Positions 34,321 to 47,025 of a DNA stretch of 64,000 bases are shown one piece after another. Source of the stretch: Cepaea nemoralis (Eukaryota > Mollusca > Gastropoda > Stylommatophora > Helicidae); the NCBI GenBank assembly GCA_014155875.1, contig JACEFZ010018349.1, positions 62,001-126,000 of the forward strand, written 5' to 3'. The notes beneath the pieces were generated by a model. The model saw only the letters and a list, made by a program, of their open reading frames with translations. It made no database searches and was not told the origin of the DNA. The translations under genes and the position numbers were made by a program. Position 1 is the first letter of the stretch; the number at the start of each line of letters is the position of its first letter.

Positions 34321-37300
34321 TTATGGCTACTAAGAAAAGAAAAGTGGACACCGAGTGTCGCGTTTTCAATGAAGAATGTGAAGTAAAGAACTTCTTTGTG
34401 TAAAAAAGGACCAGAAAACCAGTTGCATAATATGCAGCGAAAGTGTTGCCGTTTTGAAAGAGTACAATCTTCAGCGTCAACACGAAACAAAACATCTATC
34501 AACATATTCAAAGTTTTCTGAAAAGTACGCTCTGAGAAATATGAGTCCATGAAACGTAGTTTAGAAACACAAAGAAATCTTTTCACGAGAAAGTGTACTG
34601 AAAATGAATCTGTCACTCATACAAGTTACAAAATAGTGCATAAGATGGCAAAACGACGAAAACCGTTTACTGATGGCAACTTCATCAAAGAGTGAATGAT
34701 ATATGCAGGAATTGACTTGTGTCCGAAAAAACCGATTTGTTTGGAACTATCAACCTTTCAGCAAGTTCAGTTGTGCGAAGAAAAGAACAACTTGGTGAGA
34801 ACATAGTGCTACAGACACGCGAGAACAAAAACTAGGAACTTGTTGTCGAATTCTCTGGCTCTGGATGAGCCTACTGATCTCTAAAGTACGTCACAACTTC
34901 TCGTGTTCATTCGTGATATCAATTTGGACTTTCAGATAACGGAACAGTTGGCATCCGTAGACATTTTCATGGAAGTGCAAAAAGTTTTGCAAGGTTATAA
35001 CCTTCATTGGAATCAGCTTCGATGTGTTGTTGATGAAGGGGAAAAACACATGGCTGGAGGGTCTGCAAATTTCGGACCCTCTGTTCATACACTGCATCAT
35101 ACATCAGCAAGCACCCTGTGGGATAGACTTAGATATTTATTGTGTTCTGAAATCAGTCGTTTCTGCTATGAACTTCATTCGAGAACATGCCCTCAATCGC
35201 CGTCAGTTCCAGGCTTTTCTTGAAGAAACTGATTCTGAATTCTGTGATTTGTCTTATCATACACCAGTGAGATAGCTCAGCTACGGTAAAGTCCTGTTTC
35301 GTTTTCACAAGCTCCAAAACGCAATTGATGTTTTCCTCACTGAAAAAGATAGAGCTATCCACAGCTGTCAGATCCTACTTGGCTGTCAAAGTTGTAATTT
35401 TTGGTCGATATCACATCCCACATGAATTAACTGAATTTTAAACTTCAGGGAAAGAATAACCTCGTCTGTGATCTCTACAGAATCTCATCTCATCTCATCT
35501 CATCTCATCTCATCATGTTCCACTTGTACCTTGCGGTGTCGAGGTGAAGTATGAACATCGTGAGAGTGCCCGATTATGGGCTTCATGTATCAATATTCCC
35601 ATGGACTCTGCTATTCCCTCCGTCCTACGTTTACGTGGTCGGCCCTCTTCCTCTGTTTCCATCTGGTCTGTACATCATTGCTTGTTGTGGTATGCTGTTG
35701 ACTGGTAACCTACTTGCATGGCCAAACCATGTGACTTGCTGCTTTCTAATAAAATCTAGTGCTGCTATAACCCCCACTTTAGTCCTGATTTCTTCGTTTC
35801 TGATCTTATCTCTTCTTGATACGTTGAGTATTCTTCTCAGGAATCTCATTTCTGTTGTTGTGATTTTTCTTTTCTCTTTTCTGTCATTGTCCAGGTTTGG
35901 CATTGGTAGCATAGAGTTGGTAGGAAGATTGTGTTGTAAAGTGCTTTCTTAGTAGTTATTGATACATGTTTGTTCTTTAGTATTGGTGCCATTTGTCCAA
36001 TGAGTTGGTTTGCCTTATTGCATCTATTTTCGATCTCGTCTTCTGATCTGCCATTTGATGATATTATACTTCCTAGGTACTTGAAACTCTTTACTTGTTT
36101 CAAGGGATGTTCGTTTAGGTGAATTGTTATTGTTTTTTTCTTCTTTAGTTATAGTCATTACCTCTGTTTTGCTTGTGCTAATTTTCATGTTATGTTCCCT
36201 ACACATTTCGTTTAGACTATTCATGTGGTCTTGTAATTCAGCTTCTGATTTTGCTATTAGTGCTTGGTCGTCCGCAAACAGGAGTTCTCTAATGGTTAGA
36301 TTTGCAGATGGTTCTTCTTCTGTGCTCTCGTCATGCGGTGTTCTTGTGGTCTCTGTTTGCCTGGTTTCTTTACATATGTTGTCTATATATGTTATGAACA
36401 AGAGAGGGGACAGGACACAACCTTGTCATACTCCAGATCTTATGGTGAAGGGTTCTGAGTGTCCTCCAGTTGCTCTCACTATGCATTCACTGTTGTTATA
36501 TAAGCTTCTACATAGGTTTGTTAAATGTGTACTCACTCCATATTGTTTAAGGATTTCCCAAGCTTGTTTCTATCTACTCTATCAAATGCCTTTTCTTGGT
36601 CGACAAAGGCTAAGTAGAGTGTTTCATTGAATTCGATTGATTTTTCTATAAGTTGTCTAAGAGAAAAATGGCATCTGTGCATGCTTTCTTTTTCCTAAAT
36701 CCAAGTTGTGTTTCGCTTAGCTGGGGTTCTGTAGTATTTCGTAGTCTTTTCTCAAGAATTTTGCAAAATATTTTCCCAGTATGACTCAACAGTGAAATGC
36801 CTCTGTATTGTGTGCAATCTCTTTTGCTGCCTTTGTTTTTCCAAATTGGGATAATTATGGCGTTTCCCCAGTCTCCTGGTGTCTGTTGTTCTACCCAAAC
36901 ATGGTTGAATAGTCTATGTAGCCATGCTGTTCCTACTTCTCTTGCTGCTTTAATTAGTTCATTTGGTATTTCATCTTGTCCCGGTGATTTGTTCAATGGG
37001 GCTAATCTGATAGCTTCTATAATTTCTTCTTTTAGTATGTCTGGTTCTAGTTCTTCAGTGGCATCTGTGTAGGTTTCTTGAAGTTCTGTGACATCTGATG
37101 GGGTGTTGAGAAGTTGTTCGAAATACTGCTTCCATCTTATTAGGATTTGTTTTTGTTCACTTATTGGTTCTCCATTTTCGTTGTTAATTATTTCAGTTGG
37201 GTCAAAGGAATCTCCACTGGTTCGCATTGCACTTATCTTTTTGTAGAAGTTTCTAGTTGCCTCCTTGTAGTTTTTATTTATGGTTTCTCAATACTCTTTC

Positions 37301-39201
37301 CGGTCTTTTTATTTTTCCCTCTTTACTATTCTATTCCCATGTCTTCTCGCTATTCTATATTCTTTGTAATCACATTCCTGTTTGCTCTTCAACCACTTTT
37401 TATATTTTTCCTTTTTGTCTTTTACCGCTTTCTTTACCTCTGCGTTCCACCAACCTGTTATGTTCTGTATCCGTGTTTTACGTTTTTTCGTGGTTCCACG
37501 TGTTATTTTTGCAGAATTTAAAATGCTTGATTTGAACATCTCCCATTCTTCTTCCATTGTTTTTCTTTCTATAGGTAATTTTACAAAGATTTCAGTTAGT
37601 TCTTTCTCATAATTTTCCCTTACTGCCTCGTCTTTAAGGTTTTTTAAGTTTACTGATTCGCATGGCATGTATTTTCCTGCTCGTTGCTTTCTTCTTCTGA
37701 TGGTTCTTATTGTGGCAACGACTGCTTTATGATCTGTGTCTATACTTAAGCTGGGCACTGCCCTTGCATCTAATTGCATCTAATAAATTTTTCTTTCTGT
37801 TATTTCTTGTTAATATAAAATCAACTTGGCTTATGGTATCTAGATCGTTCCATTTATACCAGGTATATATTTGTAAGTCTTTGTGTTTATAGAATGTGTT
37901 TGTACTATAGAGGTCGTGTTGGCTGCATAGCTCTATCAGTCTACCTCCGTTATCATTTCCTTAATTATGTTGGTCTCCAAATGCTCCAAGATGTTTTTCT
38001 ATGCCCATTCTGTTATGTCCTAGTCTTGCATTGAAGTCTCCAATAACTATGATGTTGTCCTGCTTATCTATTTTATTTAGCACGTCATGGATGTCTTCGT
38101 AGAATTCCTCGCATTCTTGCTAATTTTTGTTTGTATTACATGGTGCGTATATTTGTACATATGTTGTAATTGTTTATTCTTTTATTCTCACAGTTATGAT
38201 TCTTTCTTATATATATTTTATTTCTAGTATTCCTTGTGCTAGCTGTGGTTCGATGACTATTCCCACGCCGTGTCTTGCCCTTTCTTGCTGTTCTACTCCA
38301 GAGTAGACAAACGTGTAACTGTGGTAGAGCTCTTTGCATCCTTTCCCCTTTGTTCTGGTGTCCGCTATTCCCATCAGTCCAATTTTCCTCTCTTCCGTTG
38401 TTTCTATAAGCGCTTCTTCTTTACTACTGAAACCGCAGACGTTCATTGTGTCTATTTTTTGAGTCGCTGATCTATCTCGTAGTCCATTAACATTGCCTGG
38501 TCGATATCCGTTTGGGTCAGTCCATTTATACTTCTTAGTTTTTCTACGAGCAGTATGAAGATCCCCTGCCGGCTTGCTAGGCCAGTCGCAGGTTAAGGAC
38601 ACAATCATCATCAGAATCATCAAAAGATTTCGGAGAAAGCTGTCATTTTTGAAGCACAACTGTAAGGAGAAAACGTTTCTCATTTTCACTGTTTCAAAGA
38701 ATTTTGCGCTGCAATCGCCGAAGATGTCAACCTCGATTTTCCGTGAAAATAAAATTATTCGTGACTTGAAAAAGCATTTTTTGGGGGTAAGACATTTTCA
38801 GACCTTGACAGAACTGAGAGTGACATTCTTTTGTTTAGAATCCGTTTTATTGTAACCTTAATGATGTCCCATTTGAACTACAGTTGGAGCTAGATGATTT
38901 GCAAGTAAATGACTTGTTGAAAGAGAAACATAGAGGAGGAAAGCCTGTTAAATTTTACCGCTGTTTATCTGATGTTGACTTTCCAAAAATGAAGAAATTT
39001 GCCGCTGGTATGGCATCAGTGTTTGGAACAACTTATGTCTACGAGCAAACATTTTCAGAAATGAAGTATGTGAAGTCAACACATCGAAGGAGATTGACTG
39101 ATGAACATTTAACAGCATTTCTCTTGATTGGATGCAGCAATTCCAAACCAAACATTGATAATATAATGAAAGCCAAATATCAGTTTCACAAATCTCACTA
39201 A
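34321..39201 (+). pseudogene. hAT transposase (GTF2IRD2/ZBED-like), broken and split
   Basis: It starts MATKKRKVDTECRVFNEE, the N-terminus seen in vertebrate GTF2IRD2-type and related hAT proteins. A decayed zinc-finger region with in-frame stops follows. Middle pieces lie at 34903-35260 in two frames. Then comes the RTE-like insert (35485-38611), after which the protein resumes (IIKRFRRKLSFLKHN). The C-terminal hAT dimerisation domain is at 38880-39201, with FPKMKKFAAGMASVFGTTY, ...FSEMKYVKS and RRRLTDEHL. Stops, frameshifts and the insertion make it non-functional. The intact enzyme would cut and rejoin at the terminal repeats at 19025 and 39748. Confidence 0.85.
35485..38611 (-). mobile_element. 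RTE-like non-LTR retroelement, full-length, minus strand
   Basis: Flanked by cagaatc (35478-35484 and 38612-38618). The 3' end, at the left, is a (gagat)n tail at 35485-35513. Minus-strand coding pieces run in order: AP-endonuclease start (38207-38560, with MNVCGFSSKEEAL and GLMGIADTRTKG), linker (37309-37779), and reverse transcriptase (36024-37227, with PGQDEIPNELIK, QYRGISLLSH and the catalytic FADD near 36267-36278). The C-terminus follows (35631-36103). Several frameshifts make it inactive. Its length of ~3.1 kb is normal for RTE. It is a different lineage from the split RTE at 18.4-42.9 kb. Confidence 0.85.
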
Positions 39202-39417
39202 ACTTTTTCGCTGCTTAGATTGTGAGATTCGGATATGTGCACACCATGTCTGATGTAACTGTCATTTTGCTAACGTTACCATCGTTAGAAACTATTTTTT
39301 AGTAAATAAATATGTTGGTTGTCTTTGTTTTTTGTGCATTGCACGCCGCTCACGCATAATAAACTTAGTTTTTCGTCTTTTTTCCCCAGAGCTTTCGTTC
39401 TGTCTTGCAAGTAATGT

Positions 39418-39655
39418 TAAAGTTAGTTGCATTTCCTTTACACGATGTTTGCAGTCAACACCAGCATATTTTGCTGTTGTTGATGTCTTGGCAAGTTTAC
39501 GTTCAGTAGTTTGCCATTGCTTTCTGAACAACCGGCACCTATACCATAGAGTAAAAAAACAGTGCAAAGCGGTCTGCTGCCAAATCGCGCGCAGCTGTGT
39601 TTCGAACGCTGGTATAGGGATTACGAACCGCATCCGTAAGACCTTCGCCATGGAG
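39418..39655 (-). mobile_element. SINE family A, minus strand, inside hAT 3' region
   Basis: Reads gttgcatttcctttacac, gcagtcaacacc, ggtctgctgccaaatcgcgc, then gtttcgaacgctgg (reversed B-box region). It matches 16990-17226 in inverse orientation over nearly its full length. Confidence 0.65.
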
Positions 39656-39748
39656 ACGGCGCAAGTATTGTACAGAATGAGTATGCGGCCCGTGCTCGTC
39701 ATTTTGTCAGTTATCCGGCCCGCCGTGAGAAAAGTCTGGTGACCCCTG

Positions 39749-39756
39749 GACTAGGG
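39749..39756. other. hAT target-site duplication, right copy
   Basis: gactaggg, identical to 19017-19024. The RTE frame continues immediately after it. Confidence 0.9.
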
Positions 39757-40691
39757 GAACAAAATGAAAGACGTTACAGACTTGTACTGTGGGCAAAAGA
39801 ACATGATTTGATTATTGGAAACACCTGGTATAAACAGCACCCAAGGAGATTATGGACATGGAGGAGTCCTGTTCATAAGATCAGAAATCAGATTGATTAC
39901 ATTCTCATCAATAGATGATTTCGAAATTCCTTTAAAAAAATTAAAGAAAGTCAAATATTCACCAAGAAACACAACATTTGATCTACAGGCACTGAAGAGT
40001 GAGGAGATAAAATATAAATTCAACGTAGAGGTAAAGAACAGCTTCGATGCATTGTCCGATATGGAAATATTATTTCAAGACGCCAGTGACGAAGGGAAAT
40101 ATTAAAGAAATCAGTCAACCAAGCTGCATAAACAATCATCCCAAAAATAAATATAATAGGATGCAAGAAATGGTTGACAGAAAACATCTTAAAACTCATA
40201 AGAATCAGAAGAAATAACGAAAATAACAAGGGAAAATATGAAGAGATTCACAGGAAAATTTGGAAGCTATGCTAAGAGGCAAAAGAAACATGGCTTGATG
40301 AAAATTGCAAGGAAATTGGAAACCAACACAACACCCGGAATATCAAATTAATGCACAAAAGAATTAATGGCATCACTAACAAAAGAACACACACATCAAC
40401 GGGCTGACTAAAAACCAAAGATGGCAAAATCATAATAGAAAATTATGTGAAGACCTTTATGAAGATATAAGAGAAGAACAATATCATCGGAATAATATTG
40501 AAGGATCATCAATTTTGAAGATGGAAGTTCAGAATGCTCTTAATCATACGAAAAATGACACGACGCAGAGTTCAGATAACATCACAATAGAAATTATCAA
40601 TGCCTTAGAAGAATATGGAATAGGCCAAGTCACCAGACTGCTGAACGCAATATACGATACTGGAGATATACCTCTTGAATTATGTAATTCT

Positions 40692-41544
40692 CACATGTTC
40701 ATGCTCTAGTTAAACAAATAGCCAAAAAAGTATACCAACTTGCCAAAATTAAAAATTTCCTTGACGAAAACACAAGAAAGATATTCTATACTTCTCATAT
40801 ACAAACACATATTGATTACTGCTCCACAGTCTGGGATGGATGCTCCAAATCAATAACAAAACGCTTATATTCACTCCAGAAAAGGGCAGTGCGTTTAATT
40901 AATGGTGAAAAGCTTACCGACAATGCTAACCTATATAAACGTCTCCGGTTACTGCCACTCCACAAACGCCTGCTTTTTAATAAGACCAAACTAATTCACA
41001 AAATCCTATTTCAAAATGCTCCAAGCTACCTTTGGCCATTGTTTAAATATAACGCTAGACATAGCGAACGACTAAATATACTTCATGTCCCTAAACCTAG
41101 GATAGACATATAAAACAAGCTTAGCATACTCTGCCGCTCAGTTGTGGAACAATCTTCCACAAGAAATCAAAGACACCACCAATCATGATACATACATTCG
41201 CAACCTGTTTGAACACTACCTTAGTACAGACTACATACCCCCATAACAAATAACACAAAAAAGACAATAATGGTAACTTATCTCAAACGACAACTAGCCA
41301 AAATACATTCCCTTATGTATGGCACGTTACACCCTCCTTAGGTATTTATAATGCCCATGTTAAACACTGCCTCAGTGAGTCATTTGTTATTGATTATTTT
41401 TCATGCGTTTTAATGTTCTTTTGTTGTCAAAAGTTGCTTCATAAGTGATGTTGAATGAAAGAATGTATGAGAGGAAATAGAGAAGAAGGGCAGAATGTCA
41501 GACGGGCCTGCGTGCCCAATTCTTAACCCTTTGAAAATAAAGAC

Positions 41545-41627
<83 letters not shown>
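40692..41627 (+). mobile_element. CR1/Jockey-group retroelement 3' fragment with (TTA)n tail
   Basis: A 936-bp insertion between aattct duplications (40686-40691 and 41628-41633). It encodes the C-terminal end of a non-LTR polymerase: HIDYCSTVWDG, LQKRAVRLI, LLPLHKRLLF and, in a second frame, AAQLWNNLPQEIK. A 3' UTR, an aataaagac end and a (tta)n run (41546-41627) follow. It is 5'-truncated. Deleting it restores the RTE coding order exactly at the insertion point. Confidence 0.88.
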
Positions 41628-41630
<3 letters not shown>

Positions 41631-42935
41631 TCTATATTTATTGTAATCCCGAAGAAATCAGGAGCCTTGGAATGTGATCAACATCGAACAATTGGTATAA
41701 TGAGCCACATCATGAAGATTTTGCTGAGAATTATCATGCAAAGAGTTAGGAAGAAAATACAACCCGAAATAGAAGAAGAACAATGTGGGTTTGTAGAAGG
41801 CAATGGTACAGTAAATTATGTATATATACTGAAAACAGTAATTGAACGTTCTATAGAAGTAAACAAAGATCTATATCTTTGCTTTATTGACTACACAAAG
41901 GTTTTCGATAAAGTAAGACATGTTGATATGATAAGGATGCTTGAAGATCTACAAATTGATGGAAACGACCTTAGACTTGTAAACAACATATATTGGAAAC
42001 AACAATTGATAACGATGTAGGTCAACATCAGCTTATTAAAAGAGGTGTTAGACAGGGATGTGTAATGTCACCAGATCCCTAAACAGTGAAAATATTTTCA
42101 GAAATATAGAAAGATATGGAAGGTATCAGCATTGGGGGAAAGATACATCAGCAACATAAGATATGCAAATGATACAGTCTTGATTGCAGACAGTGAACAG
42201 GATCTGCAACATTTAGTAGATGCGGATGTTGCACACAGTGAACAACTTGGGTTAGAACTGCATAGTAAGAAGACACAGATTATGGTCATCACTGGGAAGA
42301 AGGAAATACCACAATGTTATATACGAGTAAATGGTCATAAGTGAATCGATACAGTTATCTCAGAAACGTCACAACATCTGATGGGAGATGCCTTGAAGTG
42401 ATTAGAACAAGAATTGCCGTTGTGAAGGTAGCCTTTTGCAAGATGAAAAACATACTGACCAATAAAAAGATATCAAATGAAACGAGAAAAAGGGTGTTAA
42501 AGTGCTACATAGAACCTGTACTTTTGTATGGTTGTGAAGTGTGGACAATGAGCAGTCAAGCTGAAAAACATCTGATGGCTGTGGAAATGTGGTTTCTGAG
42601 GAGAATGCAAAGAATACCATGGACAGACAGAAAAACCAATGAACAAGCCCTTCAAGAAACAAATGAAGATCGTAAACTGATTAGAGACATTAGACGTAGA
42701 CAGTCAAAATATTTTGGGCATGTTATGAGAAGAAATGAACTGGGGAACTTGGTGACAACTGGCAAGATCGAAGGGAAGAGACCAAGGGGAAGACCGAGAA
42801 GTAAATACCTGGATGGCTTGGCCACATGACATTGTCGAGACAGGAATACGGAGCTGATCCATGACTCTGGTGATAGAGTGAGATGGCAAAACATGACTGC
42901 CCACGCTTATCGGCATGGCACATGATGGATGGATC

Positions 42936-44219
42936 AAAAGTTAACGTGTACAAACTACAAACATACGACAGGAGAAAGACACTAAAGCGAGCCAACTTCA
43001 TTGGAGTAATGCTATTGTGGCTTGAATGTCAATTTGTGCCAGTCTATCTATAAATGTGTCCAGTACCAGCCACATTTGCGTTAAGTAATTATTGTCTCAA
43101 TCTTAACTGAATACTTTAACATGAGACGGCTTCTGGGGTCTCACTGTGTTCTCGATTTATTTGTGTAGAACATCGACAGAAATAAATGTATCAATGGAGC
43201 TTCTTCATTAAATGAGTAAAATTAGTCAGATAAACAGGTCAAGTACAGGACCCCCCTTCGCGCCTTCAGGCATACTGGATGTGTGGTGTTCGCCATATAC
43301 TTGTATAGATCACTAGGTACTCGGTAAATGATGATGCCACGCAGGCAGTCTTTGCTTCCCGTGACTTTCCATGGTACTTATGTAAGGCTGGATCTACCTG
43401 GAAACTCAGGTCAGTTTCTATACATCCGCTTCAGAAGAGGTTCAAACACATGACCATAAGATTGGCAGGTAAGTGGGCTAGTCACTGCACTGATGGGTAT
43501 CGTCTTGTTGATGTGGTGTTTCTATCACTTGCCACCCATTTAACACATTTGCTACTAGATTTAACATTAGTAAAGTGTAGATGTTAATTAGTACTCATTG
43601 AAGAGAAGTGAGGAAAAGTGTATACCAGAGGGGGCACTCACCGTTTTAATCATCATCACCATCATCACTATACTATCAAGAGGTAGATCATTTGCAGAAT
43701 GCCGCTCTCTTCGAACATAGTAAAAGTATAATATCCATTTACTACCATGTGTTTGTTTATATTGCAAGATCTGTTGATACCCGCTGTGCTTGGATTTGTT
43801 TATATTGCGAGATCATTAACATACTCCTTGTGACTGTATTTGTTTATATTGCAAGATCAATAACATACCCGCTGTGTTTTTATTTGTTTATATTACAAGA
43901 TCAATAATATGCCCGTTGTTTTTGTATTTGTTCACATAGCAAATCAATAACACACCGTCGTATTTGTGTTATTTAAAAAATATGTTCGAAAGCAGTGTCC
44001 AGCTGTGAGTCTTTGATGTGACAGTGCCATCACATATTAAAGTCCTGAATTTCCGGAAGAATATTTCCGTTCCTTAGCAGGCGACGAGCCTGTGCTCGAA
44101 CCCTCGTCAGAGCGTGCTCATAGAATTACCAGCGCGGTTCCCTGCATCTTCACTAACGACGAACGTGATCTGCTGCCTGGGGCTCCAGTCCATATGTACA
44201 CATGGCTGATTTGCCAATC
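42936..44219. other. Intergenic DNA with ~50-bp tandem repeat
   Basis: 43745-43965 holds about five diverged units of ttgtttatattgcaagatca followed by ataacatacccgctgtg. No gene or RNA recognised in the rest. Confidence 0.5.
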
Positions 44220-45492
44220 TTAAATGATGTCCACACTTGGTAGGACCCATTCAAAGAAATCATTGTGTTCTAATGCTGAAATCTGGTCTGCCAATGGCTA
44301 TTATTGATTCTTTTACCTTAAATGATGTCCAGACTTGGTAGGACCCATTCAAAGAAATCATTGTGTTCTAATGCTGAAATCTGGTCTGCCAATGGCTATT
44401 ATTGATTCTTTTACCTTAAATGATGTCCAGACTTGGTAGGACCCATTCAAAGAAATCATTGTGTTCTAATGCTGAAATCTGGTCTGCCAATGGCTATTAT
44501 TGATTCTTTTACCTTAAATGATGTCCAGACTTGGTAGGACCCATTCAAAGAAATCATTGTGTTCTAATGCTGAAATCTGGTCTGCCAATGGCTATTATTG
44601 ATTCTTTTACCTTAAATGATGTCCAGACTTGGTAGGACCCATTCAAAGAAATCATTGTGTTCTAATGCTGAAATCTGGTCTGCCAATGGCTATTATTGAT
44701 TCTTTTACCTTAAATGATGTCCAGACTTGGTAGGACCCATTCAAAGAAATCATTGTGTTCTAATGCTGAATCTGGTCTGCCAATGGCTATTATTGATTCT
44801 TTTACCTTAAATGATGTCCAGACTTGGTAGGACCCATTCAAAGAAATCATTGTGTTCTAATGCTGAAATCTGGTCTGCCAATGGCTATTATTGATTCTTT
44901 TACCTTAAATGATGTCCAGACTTGGTAGGACCCATTCAAAGACATCATTGTGTTCTAATGCTGAAATCTGGTCTGCCAATGGCTATTATTGATTCTTTTA
45001 CCTTAAATGATGTCCAGACTTGGTAGGACCCATTCAAAGAAATCATTGTGTTCTAATGCTGAAATCTGGTCTGCCAATGGCTATTATTGATTCTTTTACC
45101 TTAAATGATGTCCAGACTTGGTAGGACCCATTCAAAGAAATCATTGTGTTCTAATGCTGAAATCTGGTCTGCCAATGGCTATTATTGATTCTTTTACCTT
45201 AAATGATGTCCAGACTTGGTAGGACCCATTCAAAGAAATCATTGTGTTCTAATGCTGAAATCTGGTCTGCCAATGGCTATTATTGATTCTTTTACCTTAA
45301 ATGATGTCCAGACTTGGTAGGACCCATTCAAAGAAATCATTGTGTTCTAATGCTGAAATCTGGTCTGCCAATGGCTATTATTGATTCTTTTACCTTAAAT
45401 GATGTCCAGACTTGGTAGGACCCATTCAAAGAAATCATTGTGTTCTAATGCTGAAATCTGGTCTGCCAATGGCTATTATTGATTCTTTTACC
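44220..45492 (+). repeat. 98-bp satellite, 13 tandem units
   Basis: The unit runs from ttaaatgatgtccagacttg to ttattgattcttttacc. 13 x 98 = 1274, and the array is 1273 bp because one unit lacks one A (near 44769). Only two or three other single-base changes are visible (first unit tccacac, and gacatcattg near 44942). Such homogeneity implies recent amplification. No open frame runs through it. Confidence 0.95.
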
Positions 45493-45519
45493 TGGTGTAT
45501 ACGCTGCTATCTGCTTCGT

Positions 45520-45800
45520 CCCTGACTGGCACCTTGCCGTCTTGACAGACGATAGTTTGTGTTTTTTTTAAACAGAGCATGACCCCTCTCTCGACTTGCC
45601 TAGATTACTCCAGGTAAAAGGTTACCACCAACACGTCTGGAACAAGACCAGCTGCAGAAGGTGCCGGATCAGCAAATTAATGCTCTAACTGTTCGCCTGT
45701 CGGAGTTCCCATCCTGGACCAGTTGCCGACCAAGGTTTTGAGCCTGGTCCATCCTGCCATGACATTTAGTCTTTCGGTTGTATTTCATCGCACTACGGTA
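45520..45800. repeat. Dispersed repeat, copy 1
   Basis: Shares an interrupted match with 46690-47025: cttgacagac, ctctc-cgacttgc, attactccagg, tctggaacaagac, agc-gcagaag and gtcc-tcctgcca. Class unknown. There is no terminal inverted repeat or B box that I can see. Confidence 0.5.
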
Positions 45801-45929
45801 AGGCTTATACTCTCCAAATTGAGCTTTACCGCCCGAAGCCGTTGGCACAATGTGGGGTCTCGGGTTTGGTGAGCACCGCCCAACATTCGTCACTAACATA
45901 AAACGGGTAGAACCGTCTTCATCCCTATT

Positions 45930-46393
45930 AGCAGTCAGCGTAAGATCACCATACAGTGGATACCATCCCACTGTGGAGTCCCCGGAAACGACAGAGCTGA
46001 TCGATTGGCTAAGGAAGGAGCAAAAGAAGAACAACCTGATGTGCCTATTACATACCACCAAAAGAAAAGAATGATCAAATCAATCAGAAAGCCTCCAAAC
46101 CTTACTCAAGACGACTACAGAACAGGACACAATAGATTACGCAACCACTTGTATACAAAATTCAAGATTGGTGACTCAGCCATGTGCACATGTGGTTTGG
46201 CGTCGCAGACAGCAGAGCACATACTCCAGGATTGCCCAAACTACATATCCAGGCGAACCTTCTGGCCTAGTGAGACAGCAGTGGAAGATAAACTCTATGG
46301 ACCGCTGAATGAACTAAAAAAGACTGTTAGATTCATACAAGAGACAACATTGCAGTTGTAGACATGTTTCAAGCGAACGAAAGAAGAAGAAGA
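45930..46393 (+). pseudogene. Nimb/Jockey-like RNase H 3' fragment
   Basis: Reads QWIPSHCGVPGNDRADRLAKEG, the RNase H C-terminal signature. This is followed by a DDYRTGHNRLRNHLYTKF segment and a CxC...H...C zinc motif, ending with a stop at 46361 and a (gaa)n tail at 46381-46393. It is homologous to the last ~150 residues of the element ending at 55088, but 5'-truncated. Confidence 0.8.
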
Positions 46394-46689
46394 ATATGAT
46401 TATATATCCAGGATGATAACAAGTAATATGTACTTACAGTCAACACCGCAATACCCTGCAGATGCCAGCAACGAAACGGACACACAAACTGGGTAAGCAG
46501 ACGCCGCGATTCCTTTTCGCAAAGTATCCTCCATGTTACAGTTACATTCAAACTACGAAGAGACATATACTGTAATATGAATCCTGGATTTACAACATTA
46601 AAGTGTGGGCAGGCCAAAAGAGGTAATCCCACACAATAGCGCCATGATCCAGTGTTCGTGAGATCATTTATATTTGACACTCACATCTT

Positions 46690-47025
46690 GACAGACAATT
46701 GTTTCTTACATTGTGCTTCAAACAAGGCATAATAACATAGCCAGACCAGTGATGGCGTTATATCTCTCCATAGCACAAAGCCTGGGCTAAATTGTGAAGA
46801 ACATATGTTGCCCATGCAGCATGATCACTCTCTCGGCTTGCTTAATTTACTCCAGAGGAAAGATAACGCCAAAACATCTGGAACAAGACAAGCCGCAGAA
46901 GCTGCTGAATCAATAAAGCAATGCTCTTACTGTTCACCTGTCCAAGCTTTGATCCTAGGCCAGTTGGACTGGTCTGTCCTGCCAGTTTGACACTGCTGCA
47001 GCAGTTTATCGTCTGTGTCCTACCA
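46690..47025. repeat. Dispersed repeat, copy 2
   Basis: Second copy of the 45520-45800 repeat, with roughly 90 extra bases inserted after the first third. Confidence 0.5.

Larger units (their letters stand above)
19025..39748. mobile_element. hAT DNA transposon carrying three later insertions
   Basis: The ends are inverted: cagagatcaccaaac at the left and the complement of caggggtcaccagac at the right, both followed by GC-rich ggcccgc blocks typical of Charlie/ZBED-like hAT ends. An 8-bp duplication flanks it. The gross length is 20.7 kb. Removing the palindromic element (19281-32970), the MITE (with TSD) and the RTE-like insert (with TSD) leaves ~3.7 kb, a normal hAT size. The transposase reads on the plus strand from 34321 to 39201 in broken pieces. 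Confidence 0.88.
39749..42935 (+). pseudogene. RTE retroelement, 3' part (endonuclease end, RT), split by hAT and CR1
   Basis: It continues the frame broken at 19024: WAKEHDLIIGNTW, then HPRRLWTWRSP, the end of the AP endonuclease. Then come the connector and reverse transcriptase: IEIINALEEYGIGQV before the CR1-like insert, and IPKKSGALECDQHRTIGIMS, CFIDYTKVFDKV, then IRYANDTVLIADSE (a YAND variant of the catalytic motif) after it. The C-terminus runs 42341-42829 with YIEPVLLYGCEVWTM. The 3' end is a (gatg)-type tail at 42925-42935. Two insertions, stops near 39,930 and 40,100, and a degraded stretch at 40,100-40,500 inactivate it. Its 3' end is the source type for the fragments at 9135, 11386, 56255 and 59682. 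Confidence 0.82.

Noticed and set aside
37147..37900. Plus-strand frames rich in Phe/Leu/Ser within the RTE-like insert
   Set aside because: Complement of the A-rich coding strand of a minus-strand retroelement; the real reading is on the minus strand.
44220..45492. CRISPR-like array
   Set aside because: The whole 98-bp unit repeats with no variable spacers, and the context is a eukaryotic genome.
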